From positions 1 to 64,000 of the forward strand of contig MGXV01000028.1 in NCBI GenBank assembly GCA_001801485.1: 64,000 nucleotides of DNA. The letters are read 5' to 3'. Source of the DNA: Gammaproteobacteria bacterium RIFCSPHIGHO2_12_FULL_37_14. Lineage in GTDB: Bacteria; Pseudomonadota; Gammaproteobacteria; DSM-16500. Shown here piece after piece: positions 1 through 8,143 of this stretch. Below the pieces are notes generated by a model that saw only the letters and a list, made by a program, of their open reading frames with translations, searched no databases and had not been told where the DNA came from. The position numbers were made by a program, and so were the translations under genes. The stretch's first letter is position 1; each line of letters begins with the position of its first letter.

Positions 1-87
1 CAAGGGCGGATTCCATTCATATACGTATATTAGAAATACTTAAATTCCTTTATAATAGCGAAAATTTTTCTCAGAGAGGATTGATCT

Positions 88-1032
88 ATGCAATCCCAAG
101 CTAAAACGGCACTTTTTAAACTGGCAACTGCTGCTCTGCCATATGAAGAAGTTTTTGTAAAAACAGACACGGCCGATCTTTATTGTAGAGTAATGGGTAC
201 AGGTTCCCCACTTATTGTGGTACATGGAGGGCCAGGTCTATCAATGAATTATCTGTTGCCTGGCCTTGAGGAATTAGCAAAGGACCATCTCGTGATTTTT
301 TATGATCAGAGAGGAAATGGGAAATCTACTGGTCAAATAAATAATGAAAACATGAATCTCGAAAAATTTGCCGAAGACCTGCAAGCAATTCAGAATCATT
401 TTAACCTGAAAAAAGCAGGCTTTGTGGGTCACTCATTTGGTGTATATTTAGTATTAAAATATGCGACAGAGCATCCTGACCGAATAAACAAGTTGCTCTT
501 GTTAAACTCCATACCAATATCTTTTTCTGAAAATAAATCCACTTCAGAGACAAAACAAGATCCTTATGAAGCAATGATAGATGGAATAATCAAATCTGAT
601 GCATTCAAGGATAACAATGCCCAAGGATTAATAAAACGTTATAAGGACCTTTTTCAATACTTCTTCTTCAATCCTGAATTAGTTAATAAATTGAATTTGG
701 ATAAAATGTCGGCGGATCAAGTTAAAAACAGTGCGCTCATACATAAGTTGTTTGAAGAAAATTTCTTTCACCAACCACATGATTTACGTAATGCATTAAC
801 TAAATTAAAGGATATTCCGACATTAATTGTTCACGGTAGCGGGCATGATATACCGGAATCAGTAGCCAGAGAAATACATTCGCTAATTGAAAACTCGGTA
901 TTAACTATACTCAATAGTGGACATTTCCCTTATGTTGAAAAGCCAAATGAATTATTTGAATCAATATCAAAATTCAATGAAGCTTATCCAACCAAAAATG
1001 CTGATCAATATGCAAGCCACACTACTTTTTAA
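88..1032 (+). CDS. alpha/beta hydrolase, proline iminopeptidase-like (S33)
   Basis: Serine hydrolase of the alpha/beta fold, closest in motif pattern to proline iminopeptidases, which cleave N-terminal proline from peptides. Visible motifs: HGGPG oxyanion-hole loop at residues 46-50, YDQRGNGKS at 72-80, nucleophile elbow GHSFG with Ser116, a candidate acid in the GSGHD stretch near residue 250, and the catalytic His in NSGHFPYVEKP near 280. Length (314 aa) fits the family. The ATG is preceded by AGAGGA, and TATAAT lies at 51-56. No signal peptide is obvious. Substrate is inferred from HGGPG only; other S33 esterases or epoxide-hydrolase-like enzymes share the fold. Its 3' end overlaps the convergent F-box gene by 11 bp. 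Confidence 0.85.
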   Translation: MQSQAKTALFKLATAALPYEEVFVKTDTADLYCRVMGTGSPLIVVHGGPGLSMNYLLPGLEELAKDHLVIFYDQRGNGKSTGQINNENMNLEKFAEDLQAIQNHFNLKKAGFVGHSFGVYLVLKYATEHPDRINKLLLLNSIPISFSENKSTSETKQDPYEAMIDGIIKSDAFKDNNAQGLIKRYKDLFQYFFFNPELVNKLNLDKMSADQVKNSALIHKLFEENFFHQPHDLRNALTKLKDIPTLIVHGSGHDIPESVAREIHSLIENSVLTILNSGHFPYVEKPNELFESISKFNEAYPTKNADQYASHTTF

Positions 1033-1780
1033 AGTTGATATAAGAACTCAATGTAGGCCAAGAAAATGTGGGTAAAATTCCTGATTTGTAGCTATTTTGA
1101 TCCTGTAGAGGATGTTTATATTCAACAGGCGGATATTTTTTAAATTCACCTTTGTGACCAAGCTCAATTTTTAATATAGCTAAATGTGGAATAATGTTTT
1201 TGTCTACTTCGAAATATTCAACATCAACGTTTAGTGGCTCATCAAAATAATCATTTTCGTTATGTGTATTTATTAATAAATTTATACTATTATTTCTTAT
1301 ATTATCTAATCTATCCAAGTATTGGATTTTAAAAATAGCTGGCTGATACACTTTTTCTCCGTCATTACTATTAGAATCTTCAATAACTCTTAAGTAACGG
1401 GAATAAGCAAGCGCTTCCGCTTCTGATTTGAAAAGTCGAATTTTTTCCTGTGTAGGAGGGAAAGACGATCTAATTTCAGTATTAGATATATTTTTCCTAA
1501 AATTTATATACAGTACATCGTACCCTACACCAAACATAAAGCTAATTAGCTTATTACTGGTACTCCTTGGAGATGAAATTAATACTGGATCGCCTACGGT
1601 ATAAAATATCTGGCTTGCTGTTTGTTTTATAAGGATCTTTATGGATGCATTACTAATATCTTTAAATTTTTTTGAAACAAACCGATTATTTTTTAATTCT
1701 TTTCTTGTAAGGAAACTAAATACATGCAGTAATGCATCGTCGTTTAATTCATCAATAGATAATTCTTTTCTATTATTCAT
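1022..1780 (-). CDS. F-box domain protein, candidate translocated effector
   Basis: The first roughly 45 residues form an F-box: LSIDELNDDALLHVFSFLTR followed by KELKNNRFVSKKFK, matching the LPxEL...IFSFL...LRxVSKxF pattern of eukaryotic SCF ubiquitin-ligase adaptors that bind Skp1. The remaining ~200 residues match no family I recognise and would be the substrate-binding part. Bacterial F-box proteins are known mainly as Dot/Icm effectors (for example Legionella AnkB and LegU1), so a host-directed role is likely but inferred. A longer reading frame begins at 1804, but the ATG at 1780 has GGGGTGG just upstream and places the F-box at the N terminus. MITE copy 1 begins 43 bp upstream of the start. 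Confidence 0.7.
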   Translation of the reverse strand: MNNRKELSIDELNDDALLHVFSFLTRKELKNNRFVSKKFKDISNASIKILIKQTASQIFYTVGDPVLISSPRSTSNKLISFMFGVGYDVLYINFRKNISNTEIRSSFPPTQEKIRLFKSEAEALAYSRYLRVIEDSNSNDGEKVYQPAIFKIQYLDRLDNIRNNSINLLINTHNENDYFDEPLNVDVEYFEVDKNIIPHLAILKIELGHKGEFKKYPPVEYKHPLQDQNSYKSGILPTFSWPTLSSYINFKK

Positions 1781-1822
1781 ATAATAACCACCCCAATACC
1801 CCACATAAGATGTACTTTCTTA

Positions 1823-1980
1823 GTAACTCCCCAGGCGTCATCCTGAGAAGCGCTTTTTGCGACGAAGGATCTCGATTTGTTTAAAAAAACGAGATCCTTC
1901 GCACTAAAAAACAGTGCTCAGGATGACAATCACGTATTTTGTTACAAAAATAACCCTAATTTATCCACAACCTGGGGGGT
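1823..1980. mobile_element. MITE-like element, copy 1
   Basis: First of three near-identical copies (others at 24428 and 47253). The ends are inverted repeats: GTAACTCCCCAGG on the left and CCTGGGGGGTTAC at 1971-1983. The left part holds nested palindromes (CGAAGGATCTCG with CGAGATCCTTCG, and TCATCCTGAG with CTCAGGATGA), so much of it folds as one long hairpin. Flanks TACTTTCTTA (1813-1822) and TACCTTTCTTA (1981-1991) look like a slightly decayed target duplication. The sequence TTATCCACA, a consensus DnaA box, lies at 1961-1969. It has no coding capacity, so transposition would need an enzyme supplied in trans. This copy has 2 extra bases near the left end compared with the others. Confidence 0.8.
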
Positions 1981-2108
1981 TACCTTTCTTATAATAATGT
2001 TGATTAAAGTTAGTGATTATATCAAACCTTCGTTATAATAACCGAGCGAGATTTTTAAACAATCTAGCCGATCATTAATTATGCAAAAGTTGCGGTTATC
2101 ATGAGTAG

Positions 2109-2513
2109 ATGCATTTTATGCAATGTACCAATATATGTCCAACATCACTAGAATCGATTACGCAAGAAAATTCTTTAGCAGAGAATGAGCACGCCACATA
2201 TCAGGGATTCCAAACCTCAACTACTGCTATCATGTCGCAATTAGGTGTGTTAGGTCAGCAGGTTCCGCATTACTATTCTCTAGCGTACCCAACCTCTCAT
2301 CCGCTGCCATTTGTAGAGGTTGGAGCAGAAGGTGATTCTTCTCATCGCCAACAACAATTTGCGATGGTACGACGAGGAGCCGCAGTAATTGCAAATGCCA
2401 TCCCCCCTCCCCCATTTATTATGTTTTTAGGTGATAATTTGTATGATAATGGATTGGGTGCTGCTACTCGTGGCCCTACGGTAGCAACTACAAATATAAA
2501 ACGAAGAACTTAA
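2109..2513 (+). pseudogene. truncated metallophosphoesterase (purple acid phosphatase-like), N-terminal fragment
   Basis: The 134-aa reading frame contains FIMFLGDNLYDNGL at about residues 102-115. This matches the metal-binding GDN(F/I/L)Y motif of tartrate-resistant/purple acid phosphatases and related calcineurin-like phosphoesterases. After this motif the similarity stops and the frame ends within 20 residues. The rest of the catalytic domain (GNH, and the later His-containing metal motifs) is absent, and an unrelated toxin-antitoxin operon follows in the opposite orientation. The best reading is a 5' gene remnant cut off by a rearrangement. The residues before the motif are not recognisable, and no convincing ribosome-binding site precedes the ATG. 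Confidence 0.45.
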
Positions 2514-2527
2514 AAAATTTTGATAAG

Positions 2528-2818
2528 TTAACTTCTTTTATTCCTATCTTTTGGATGTTGCTTTTTTTTAGTATGCGCATAAATTTTTAATACAGCGTTT
2601 ATAAGAGTTTGATAACCTCTTCCCTGATGTTTAAAAAACTCAAGGACATCATGGTCAATTCTCAAAGTGACGCTATCTTTCTTCTGTGGAAGCGTCACAA
2701 TTTCCTTTTTAAAAAAAGATTCATCCATCGGGGGTATATCAGAATAATCAATATCCGCATCGGCCATTTTATCCAATCTCTTTAAGTCGCTTGAAATAGA
2801 TTTTCTTTTCGCGCTCAT
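2528..2818 (-). CDS. brnA: BrnA-family antitoxin
   Basis: Antitoxin of a type II BrnT/BrnA module. The stretch DIDYSDIPPMDESFFKKE (about residues 22-39) and the ribbon-helix-helix-like VTLRIDHDVLEFFK...GYQTLINAVLKIY (about 50-80) are the hallmark BrnA segments. BrnA binds and neutralises the BrnT RNase and, as a complex, represses its own promoter. The start overlaps the 3' end of brnT by 50 bp, so the two are translationally linked. GAGGAAA upstream of the ATG supports this start over the internal Met at codon 18. The lysine- and arginine-rich C terminus is slightly longer than usual. Confidence 0.85.
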   Translation of the reverse strand: MSAKRKSISSDLKRLDKMADADIDYSDIPPMDESFFKKEIVTLPQKKDSVTLRIDHDVLEFFKHQGRGYQTLINAVLKIYAHTKKKQHPKDRNKRS

Positions 2819-3050
2819 TGGCTTTCCTCATTGAAATAATACGTGTTAGAAGATCGCGTTGAGTATGCACAACGACAACTACTCGATTTTTTAATTCACC
2901 TAAAGTTATAAAGCGTTCCTCACCATAATTCTCCCTATCATCCTTGAAAGAAATGGGCTTGCTTTCAAAAACAAGCTCAGCATCTTCAAATCTTAATCCA
3001 TGTTTCTCATAGTTAATTTGATTTTTCTTTTCGTTCCATTCGAATTTCAT
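2769..3050 (-). CDS. brnT: BrnT-family toxin (DUF497 RNase)
   Basis: Toxin partner of BrnA. The 93-aa protein begins MKFEWNEKKNQINYEKHGLR and continues FEDAELVF, then ERFITLGEL...VVVVVHTQRD..TRIISMRKANEREKKIY. This is the complete DUF497/BrnT pattern, including the conserved HTQRD/RIISMRKA strand-helix. Members are small RNase-fold proteins that cut RNA and arrest growth, mostly by analogy with Brucella BrnT. There is only one possible start, and it has no Shine-Dalgarno sequence. The predicted promoter puts the transcription start at or next to the ATG (see the promoter at 3057). The module lies between a phosphatase remnant and an IS element, a common setting for acquired toxin-antitoxin pairs. 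Confidence 0.85.
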   Translation of the reverse strand: MKFEWNEKKNQINYEKHGLRFEDAELVFESKPISFKDDRENYGEERFITLGELKNRVVVVVHTQRDLLTRIISMRKANEREKKIYFKRLKEIG

Positions 3051-3056
3051 ATATTA

Positions 3057-3085
3057 ATTGTAGTTACATTTTGTTGTTACGTCAA
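3057..3085 (-). promoter_or_regulatory. sigma70-type promoter of brnT-brnA
   Basis: On the minus strand TTGACG (3080-3085) is followed after exactly 17 bp by TACAAT (3057-3062). The brnT ATG begins at 3050, 6 bp beyond the -10 box, so transcription would begin at the start codon and the mRNA would be leaderless or nearly so. GTTAC/GTAAC words recur in the spacer and could be part of a BrnTA operator, but no clean palindrome is visible. Confidence 0.6.
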
Positions 3086-3238
3086 TGAAAATTATCCGGG
3101 CTAAAAATGAGTTAATATCATGTTTTTTAATGATATTTTGAGTTTTGTTAAGCGTTGTTTCCTGGTGTAAAAAATATATTAATAAATACCGTGTCAATCC
3201 TGAGTAGTTAAATATGATTTCAAGGCCGACTATCAAAT

Positions 3239-3568
3239 TTATCTATTTTTTGGTCCACAATGAGGGGCTGAAGCAATTTGCTTACTTAACTCAATTAGCT
3301 GAGTAAAAGTTATTTGGGTAGGAGTATTTAACTTCAATATAGCCGAAGGGATATAGGAATCATACATTTGCGTTAATGTATCGAGTGCACTTTTCGCATA
3401 TTCATATTCTTTTGAATTAATATCTTTTTTTAGTCCTTTATCGATATCTTCAGATAATTTAATGAATAAGTCCGGATAAAATCTAATTGCAGAATAAAAT
3501 GCATCTCTAATGTAACTGTTGAGCGGATATTCGAGAGGATTTAATTGAAAACTAGCTAAATAATTCAT
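3239..3568 (-). CDS. hypothetical protein, possibly a 3' fragment next to an IS
   Basis: The 109-aa frame is not recognised. It is soluble and mostly helical in appearance, with no motif, signal peptide or membrane segment. The frame stays open for several codons upstream of the ATG towards the transposase gene, and no clear ribosome-binding site precedes the start. It may therefore be the C-terminal piece of a longer gene interrupted by the insertion sequence that begins within 40 bp. A genuine small gene cannot be excluded. The 180 bp between it and brnT contain nothing convincing. Confidence 0.4.
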   Translation of the reverse strand: MNYLASFQLNPLEYPLNSYIRDAFYSAIRFYPDLFIKLSEDIDKGLKKDINSKEYEYAKSALDTLTQMYDSYIPSAILKLNTPTQITFTQLIELSKQIASAPHCGPKNR

Positions 3569-3604
3569 ACTAATTAGTCGCTGGTGCGAAATGATTTGCC
3601 AAAA

Positions 3605-5005
3605 TCACGTTGCTTCCAGCCTTATTTTTCCTATCTTGTAGCGAATTAATTGTCTCAGATTAAATCCCAATATTGAAGCAAATCCAGATGCTTCGATTGT
3701 TTTGTCTGATTTCATTCTACTTCTACCAAGCTGACCTTTATGTTTAGCATGGCCTATCAAAGGCTCAATACCCGCACGTCGATCAATTAGTTCATCCTCA
3801 CGATATCGTGGCAAAGGTTTTACTCTAGATTTTTTTACATTGTCTGGCCTTTGAATACCTATCTCAGTTACACCATGTTCTGCCATTATTTTTTCATTTT
3901 CTGCTGAATAGTATCCTTTATCTGTACTTGCTGAAAAAGGAGATTCATTAAAAATATCTTGATGTGTATTCAACATTAAGTTGACCGATTTCTTATCAGA
4001 CATATTGGGCGCTTGGCATTTTCCTGAGAATAAAAAATTTCCTTTAATTCTGGCGAGATGAAATATCCTACCGAATTGATATTTCTTTCCGGGCTTGTTT
4101 TTTGTAAAACAACACACTTCATTGAGATGAAAAGAAAGAATTTTATCTGGTACCATCTGATGAGTTTGAAGAAAATGTTTAACGTCCTTTAAATACTTAT
4201 CCGCTTTTTCTATAAGTTGGCAAAAGATATTCCTGATGTTCCACGGCATGTTATTTACAAAATTTTCACCCATACAGCGACTATTGCTAACGACTAATCT
4301 TACTTCCTTTGATACGTAATCTAAAAGCATACTAAGTCGATTATTTTTCTCTTCTTGAGTAGCATTCTTTTTAAGAAAAAAATAACGCCTTGCCATAGAC
4401 TTTATTCCTTTGAGATTCACCTCCATTGGCTTAATTTTGAATTCAAATAATTTCTCATTTAGATAACCTGCAACTCGTTGTGCGATTTTTCCAAGCTTAC
4501 ATAACAGGCCGCTATCATTTGGATAAGTCATATTTGCTTCTTGAATGGTGGAATCAATATCAATATGTGCCGGATCAGCAAAACCCAATTTGACTGCAAG
4601 ACCTGCAATTGCATTACCAAATCGTTGTTGTGTTATAATACTTAGTCGTGAACGGAATTCTTCTATCTTTGTATGATCAGGATAATGCCACTTCTTAACA
4701 ACATAACGTCCGCAAAATAATTGATGGGCCGCATTATCTTTAATATCATATTCTGTTTGTCGATCTGTTTTATTAAAAATCTGCTGTAAAATGTATGCGC
4801 CTAAATGAATTCGCAAACGCAACGCTCTACCCATCCACCATCGACCTTTCTTAGTTGTCGATTTTAAGTCTGGCATTACAATTTCAGCCAAATCATCCCA
4901 TGATAATGCTTGTGCTAATTGAATGAGTGGGTGATTATTTTTAACAGTAATCAGCATATCACGACCCACAATCTTGTCATTTAATCCAGAATAATCAATA
5001 CTCAT
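3605..5005 (-). CDS. IS5/IS1182-type DDE transposase
   Basis: A 466-aa transposase. It has an N-terminal DUF772-like domain (residues ~20-110, ending in HYPDHTKIEEFRSRLS) followed by an RNase H-like DDE core. The first Asp is in HIDIDSTIQEAN (~150-160), the second in ASTDKGYYSAENE (~360-370), and the Glu in RRAGIEPLIGHAKHKGQLGR (~410-430). The frame is intact, so the protein could be active. I could not find convincing terminal inverted repeats or a target duplication in the short flanks (3569-3604 and 5006-5037), so the exact IS ends are undefined. It sits directly behind the stop codon of the carotenoid oxygenase gene, whose C terminus looks natural and undisturbed. Confidence 0.85.
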   Translation of the reverse strand: MSIDYSGLNDKIVGRDMLITVKNNHPLIQLAQALSWDDLAEIVMPDLKSTTKKGRWWMGRALRLRIHLGAYILQQIFNKTDRQTEYDIKDNAAHQLFCGRYVVKKWHYPDHTKIEEFRSRLSIITQQRFGNAIAGLAVKLGFADPAHIDIDSTIQEANMTYPNDSGLLCKLGKIAQRVAGYLNEKLFEFKIKPMEVNLKGIKSMARRYFFLKKNATQEEKNNRLSMLLDYVSKEVRLVVSNSRCMGENFVNNMPWNIRNIFCQLIEKADKYLKDVKHFLQTHQMVPDKILSFHLNEVCCFTKNKPGKKYQFGRIFHLARIKGNFLFSGKCQAPNMSDKKSVNLMLNTHQDIFNESPFSASTDKGYYSAENEKIMAEHGVTEIGIQRPDNVKKSRVKPLPRYREDELIDRRAGIEPLIGHAKHKGQLGRSRMKSDKTIEASGFASILGFNLRQLIRYKIGKIRLEAT

Positions 5006-5037
5006 CTCTTTTTACTATCCCTATAAATTTTTTACTG

Positions 5038-6462
5038 TTAGCAACGATAAAAATTTCCATGTAAGCCTAAAGGAAGATGAACCGGTAAAAATGCTTCTGC
5101 TACCTGCTGCATGGACTGTGCATCTAAAATTACTAATGATGAGCATTGATTATCAGTATTAAATGCTATAGATAATAACATACCGTCATCTTCAAATTGG
5201 CCATGAGGTCTTGCTACAAATACGGGTTCGCCAATATAATAATTCATTTTCTCGTAACATTGGATTTTCCCTGTGCGAACGTTAAATTTTTGTATTGCGT
5301 TAAAAAATCTTTGACCAGCATTCGTTATTAAATTAGTGTAAATAAACTGATAATCTTTCCCATTAATCGCCTTATAATTGATGCGAGGAAATTCTTGGTT
5401 ATAAGATGATAAGGTTGTATAGCCACAGCGTTTTGAATTGATATCAATTACATAACGCCTTAAAGTTCCGCTAGGTAAGTTTGGTTGTGGAGATTGGAGA
5501 TTTGATAGATATAAATAATTATAAGGATTTCCGTCACCATGACATATGAGATCAAGGATTACTTCATTACCATTTTCATAAGCATTAACATTGTGCAAGC
5601 AAACAAATGGATCAGTTTCAATTTCCCGAGTGCTTCCGTCATTCCTATCAATTATAATGAAAGACGAAGGATTATTTCTCAACCAAGACAACGTATCATT
5701 AAATGGTAGCCCCAAAAGCAATTTAAATTTATTTATAACTAAAGGGGATTTAAATAAAATCACATAATTTGATGTAATGCTAAAACTATGCATATAAAAT
5801 AATTTTTTTGAGATATAAGTTTGAATAATTTCACGTTTGATACTGTGAGGAACTATCTTATAAATATGATATTTAATGATTCGGCCGACCTCAATTGCGA
5901 TATTGATAATTTCGCCTGTTGCAATATCCAAGTGTGGATGAGCTGAGGCTAATTGCCCTTGAACGTTATCAGCAAACTGAAAAGGGCCAATAGTACTAAG
6001 ATCATTTAATTTGAATTCAATAATATCACTAGTCTCTGTCATTGCGATAAAATGATCGGCAATGCACGTTGTATTTATATTGCAATTATCGTAAATATTG
6101 CCATCCATTAACCCTTTAATAGAACGTCGTAAACGTCCTAATAAAGAAGTGTTAGCATAAGTTGCAAATTCATTACTATTCAATCGACCAGATGTATTAC
6201 TTATTGCGTACTGTTGGGATCGTAAAAAACGATTTTGAAAGCTTACTTTTCCAGACTCAAAATTAAATTTTTTAAGCATAGCAAATCCATCGAACCAGTG
6301 ATTAAAATGAGTCGTATTTACTTCGAACTGAGCTGGCCCGTTGCTAACAAAGCTTCCAGATAACCATTTGGGGACATCCCCAATGACCACAAGGTTGTCT
6401 AATGATGTCTCACTAGGTTGGGTTAGATAAGCCTTGGAAAACCCTGTATTTTTCATCTTCAT
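5038..6462 (-). CDS. carotenoid cleavage oxygenase (RPE65/CCD family)
   Basis: Non-haem iron dioxygenase of the family that cleaves carotenoids, apocarotenoids or stilbenes at a double bond. The four iron-binding His residues are visible in their usual contexts: SAHPH (His175), YMHSF (His225), CLHNVNAYE (His290) and GLHGNF (His468, 6 residues before the end). The N-terminal LSGSFVSNGPAQFE and HWFDGFAMLKKF segments are also typical. At 474 aa it is full length. There is no signal peptide. The gene is divergent from a TetR regulator, with a palindromic operator between them, so it is probably induced by a small hydrophobic ligand. No carotenoid synthesis gene is in the window, so a host-derived or diet-derived substrate is possible. 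Confidence 0.85.
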   Translation of the reverse strand: MKMKNTGFSKAYLTQPSETSLDNLVVIGDVPKWLSGSFVSNGPAQFEVNTTHFNHWFDGFAMLKKFNFESGKVSFQNRFLRSQQYAISNTSGRLNSNEFATYANTSLLGRLRRSIKGLMDGNIYDNCNINTTCIADHFIAMTETSDIIEFKLNDLSTIGPFQFADNVQGQLASAHPHLDIATGEIINIAIEVGRIIKYHIYKIVPHSIKREIIQTYISKKLFYMHSFSITSNYVILFKSPLVINKFKLLLGLPFNDTLSWLRNNPSSFIIIDRNDGSTREIETDPFVCLHNVNAYENGNEVILDLICHGDGNPYNYLYLSNLQSPQPNLPSGTLRRYVIDINSKRCGYTTLSSYNQEFPRINYKAINGKDYQFIYTNLITNAGQRFFNAIQKFNVRTGKIQCYEKMNYYIGEPVFVARPHGQFEDDGMLLSIAFNTDNQCSSLVILDAQSMQQVAEAFLPVHLPLGLHGNFYRC

Positions 6463-6475
6463 TTTGATATACTCT

Positions 6476-6498
6476 TAATGTTTACACCGTAAACATTA
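6476..6498. promoter_or_regulatory. 23-bp palindromic operator between the oxygenase and TetR genes
   Basis: TAATGTTTAC-ACC-GTAAACATTA is a perfect inverted repeat with 10-bp arms and a 3-bp centre. It overlaps the region where both divergent promoters must lie: a TATAAT for the TetR gene sits at 6497-6502, and TTTACG-N16-TATATC reads towards the oxygenase. The position and symmetry fit a site through which the TetR protein represses itself and the oxygenase gene. Confidence 0.75.
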
Positions 6499-6515
6499 TA
6501 ATGAGTATGTTAACA

Positions 6516-7133
6516 ATGTCAACATCCAAGAAAAAACGTTCTATTAAATCTCGGTATCACCACGGCAACCTATTGAGTGATTTAAAAAAATATGCTGTAA
6601 AACTGATAAAAGCCAAAGGAGTTACCCACCTAAATTTACGAGACTTAGCAGCTAAATGCGGGGCTTCCGCAACGGCTGTCTATCGCCACTATGAGAGTAA
6701 AGAACATTTGCTTGCAGCAATCGCCGAAGAAGGATTTAATGAATTACAACAAGTGATGTTAAAAGCCAAATATCCCAACAAATTACAGGAAATAGGTATT
6801 TCTTATATTCATTTTGCGCTTCAACATCCCGTAAAGTTTAAGCTTATGTTCGGGACATTTTTTGAAAAAGATAAGTATCCTGCATTACTCAATGCAAGCA
6901 ATGCAGCATATCTAATTTTGCGCAACCAAGTCGAAGAAGGCATTCGGCAAGGAATCATGGTTAATGACATCGATAGCTTAACTCGTACTGCTTGGGCAAC
7001 TGTCCATGGTACAGCGATGCTACTACTTGATAATCAGTTTGTTATCCAAAAACATGAGATTATCGATAGTAATGAAATTGCTATAGAGATCACGACAGTA
7101 TTAGGGAAAGGACTATTTGTCAAACCAGAGTAG
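6516..7133 (+). CDS. TetR-family repressor with WHG-type C-terminal domain
   Basis: The N-terminal helix-turn-helix is clear: LNLRDLAAKCGASATAVYRHYESKEHLLAAIAEEGF (about residues 40-75). The C-terminal half contains TAWATVHGTAMLLLD, the signature of the WHG ligand-binding domain. Its probable target is the palindrome 18 bp upstream, controlling itself and the divergent carotenoid oxygenase. An ATG at 6501 is in frame but overlaps the predicted -10 box (6497-6502), so the ATG at 6516 is preferred. With that start the transcript would have almost no leader, and no Shine-Dalgarno sequence is visible. Confidence 0.85.
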   Translation: MSTSKKKRSIKSRYHHGNLLSDLKKYAVKLIKAKGVTHLNLRDLAAKCGASATAVYRHYESKEHLLAAIAEEGFNELQQVMLKAKYPNKLQEIGISYIHFALQHPVKFKLMFGTFFEKDKYPALLNASNAAYLILRNQVEEGIRQGIMVNDIDSLTRTAWATVHGTAMLLLDNQFVIQKHEIIDSNEIAIEITTVLGKGLFVKPE

Positions 7134-7147
7134 TATGAATATAAAAT

Positions 7148-8062
7148 TTATTCTATTTCGCGCCAACGACTAATTATTCGTTTGAAAGTCTCAAGTCTTT
7201 TTTTCTGCTCAATTTCGATTTTTAATTGTTTCATTTTATGAAATAAATTTAAATAATCTACGTATTCTTTGACTTGACTAATGGTGCTTTCTAATTGGCT
7301 CATAGTGCATTCTACATTAGCCCCTGGTTTTTCATCCAATGAATACATTATCAACGTATCATTACTCATTTTTTGTATTAGACTTATTAATGTATTCTTA
7401 TCATCGTAATAATGTAAATTTGTCATGTTAATAAGGGTAATCACTGCATCGTGTTTTTTTATTATAGAAAATAATTCATCACATTTGTTCTCGTTAAGCA
7501 GATCAGTTTTTGCATGAACAAACATTATCTTTTTTGCAGCTTCTTTGCATTCTTGGAATCTTTCAAGACTAGAGGTAAATATTTTATCTTTGCCGCCATC
7601 AAAGAAAACATCATCATTCATTAAACGCTTAGATAACGAATCTATCGTTACTACTTTCAGCATAAAACTATCGTTCATGTACCATTTTTGATTTTCTATT
7701 TTAATAGGATGATTGTCTCTATATTTATTTTCAAACTCTTGAATGGTATTGGCTTCATTTAAGCATTTTAACAAATGATTAAAGTGAGAATGCATTTTTG
7801 GATTGATATCGTTAAGAATAATCACGTCGGTATGTTTTTGAAGTTCTGGTAACAAAGATAAAAAATGCGATTCCCCTACCAAAATCGCAATTCTTAACTT
7901 TTCTGTCTTGATTGGTTCATAATGACTTAATTTATTAATTGTAAATCCAAAATTATACTCATTTGAAAAAGGATAAAGTTTGAAACTGCGATTAGATTGT
8001 ATATTAAGATCGTCACAAAACGCGATTGCTTTTGATTTGATATCTGTACGATCAAAACTCAT
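7148..8062 (-). CDS. uncharacterised 304-aa protein, possibly Rossmann/methyltransferase-like
   Basis: I cannot assign this protein to a family with confidence. Residues ~55-95 read LRIAILVGESHFLSLLPELQ followed by KHTDVIILNDINPKMHSHF. This looks like a glycine-containing first strand-loop-helix and an acidic second strand, as in class I methyltransferase-like folds. The stretch KHDAVITLINMTNLHYYDD near residue 220 could be a later core strand. The C-terminal ~50 residues are Lys/Glu-rich and probably a coiled coil. TTGGAG precedes the ATG. There is no signal peptide or membrane segment. It stands alone between the TetR gene and the PLP-fold gene, in a region of putative effectors. Confidence 0.6.
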   Translation of the reverse strand: MSFDRTDIKSKAIAFCDDLNIQSNRSFKLYPFSNEYNFGFTINKLSHYEPIKTEKLRIAILVGESHFLSLLPELQKHTDVIILNDINPKMHSHFNHLLKCLNEANTIQEFENKYRDNHPIKIENQKWYMNDSFMLKVVTIDSLSKRLMNDDVFFDGGKDKIFTSSLERFQECKEAAKKIMFVHAKTDLLNENKCDELFSIIKKHDAVITLINMTNLHYYDDKNTLISLIQKMSNDTLIMYSLDEKPGANVECTMSQLESTISQVKEYVDYLNLFHKMKQLKIEIEQKKRLETFKRIISRWREIE

Positions 8063-8143
8063 TAAAATTACTCCAATTAAGGATGATTGATATCACTACA
8101 GCATAAAGCACGTCATAATGATCTTGCTACCTACAGATTAAGA

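Noticed and set aside
3054..3236. Minus-strand 60-aa open frame upstream of brnT
   Set aside because: Covers the brnT promoter, has biased low-complexity composition and no start signal.
3569..5037. Terminal inverted repeats of the IS element
   Set aside because: The flanks on either side of the transposase gene were compared in both orientations and no convincing match was found.
6469..6508. Outer ATACTC/GAGTAT arms as an extension of the TetR operator
   Set aside because: Their centre is offset by 1.5 bp from the inner palindrome, so they are not one symmetrical site.
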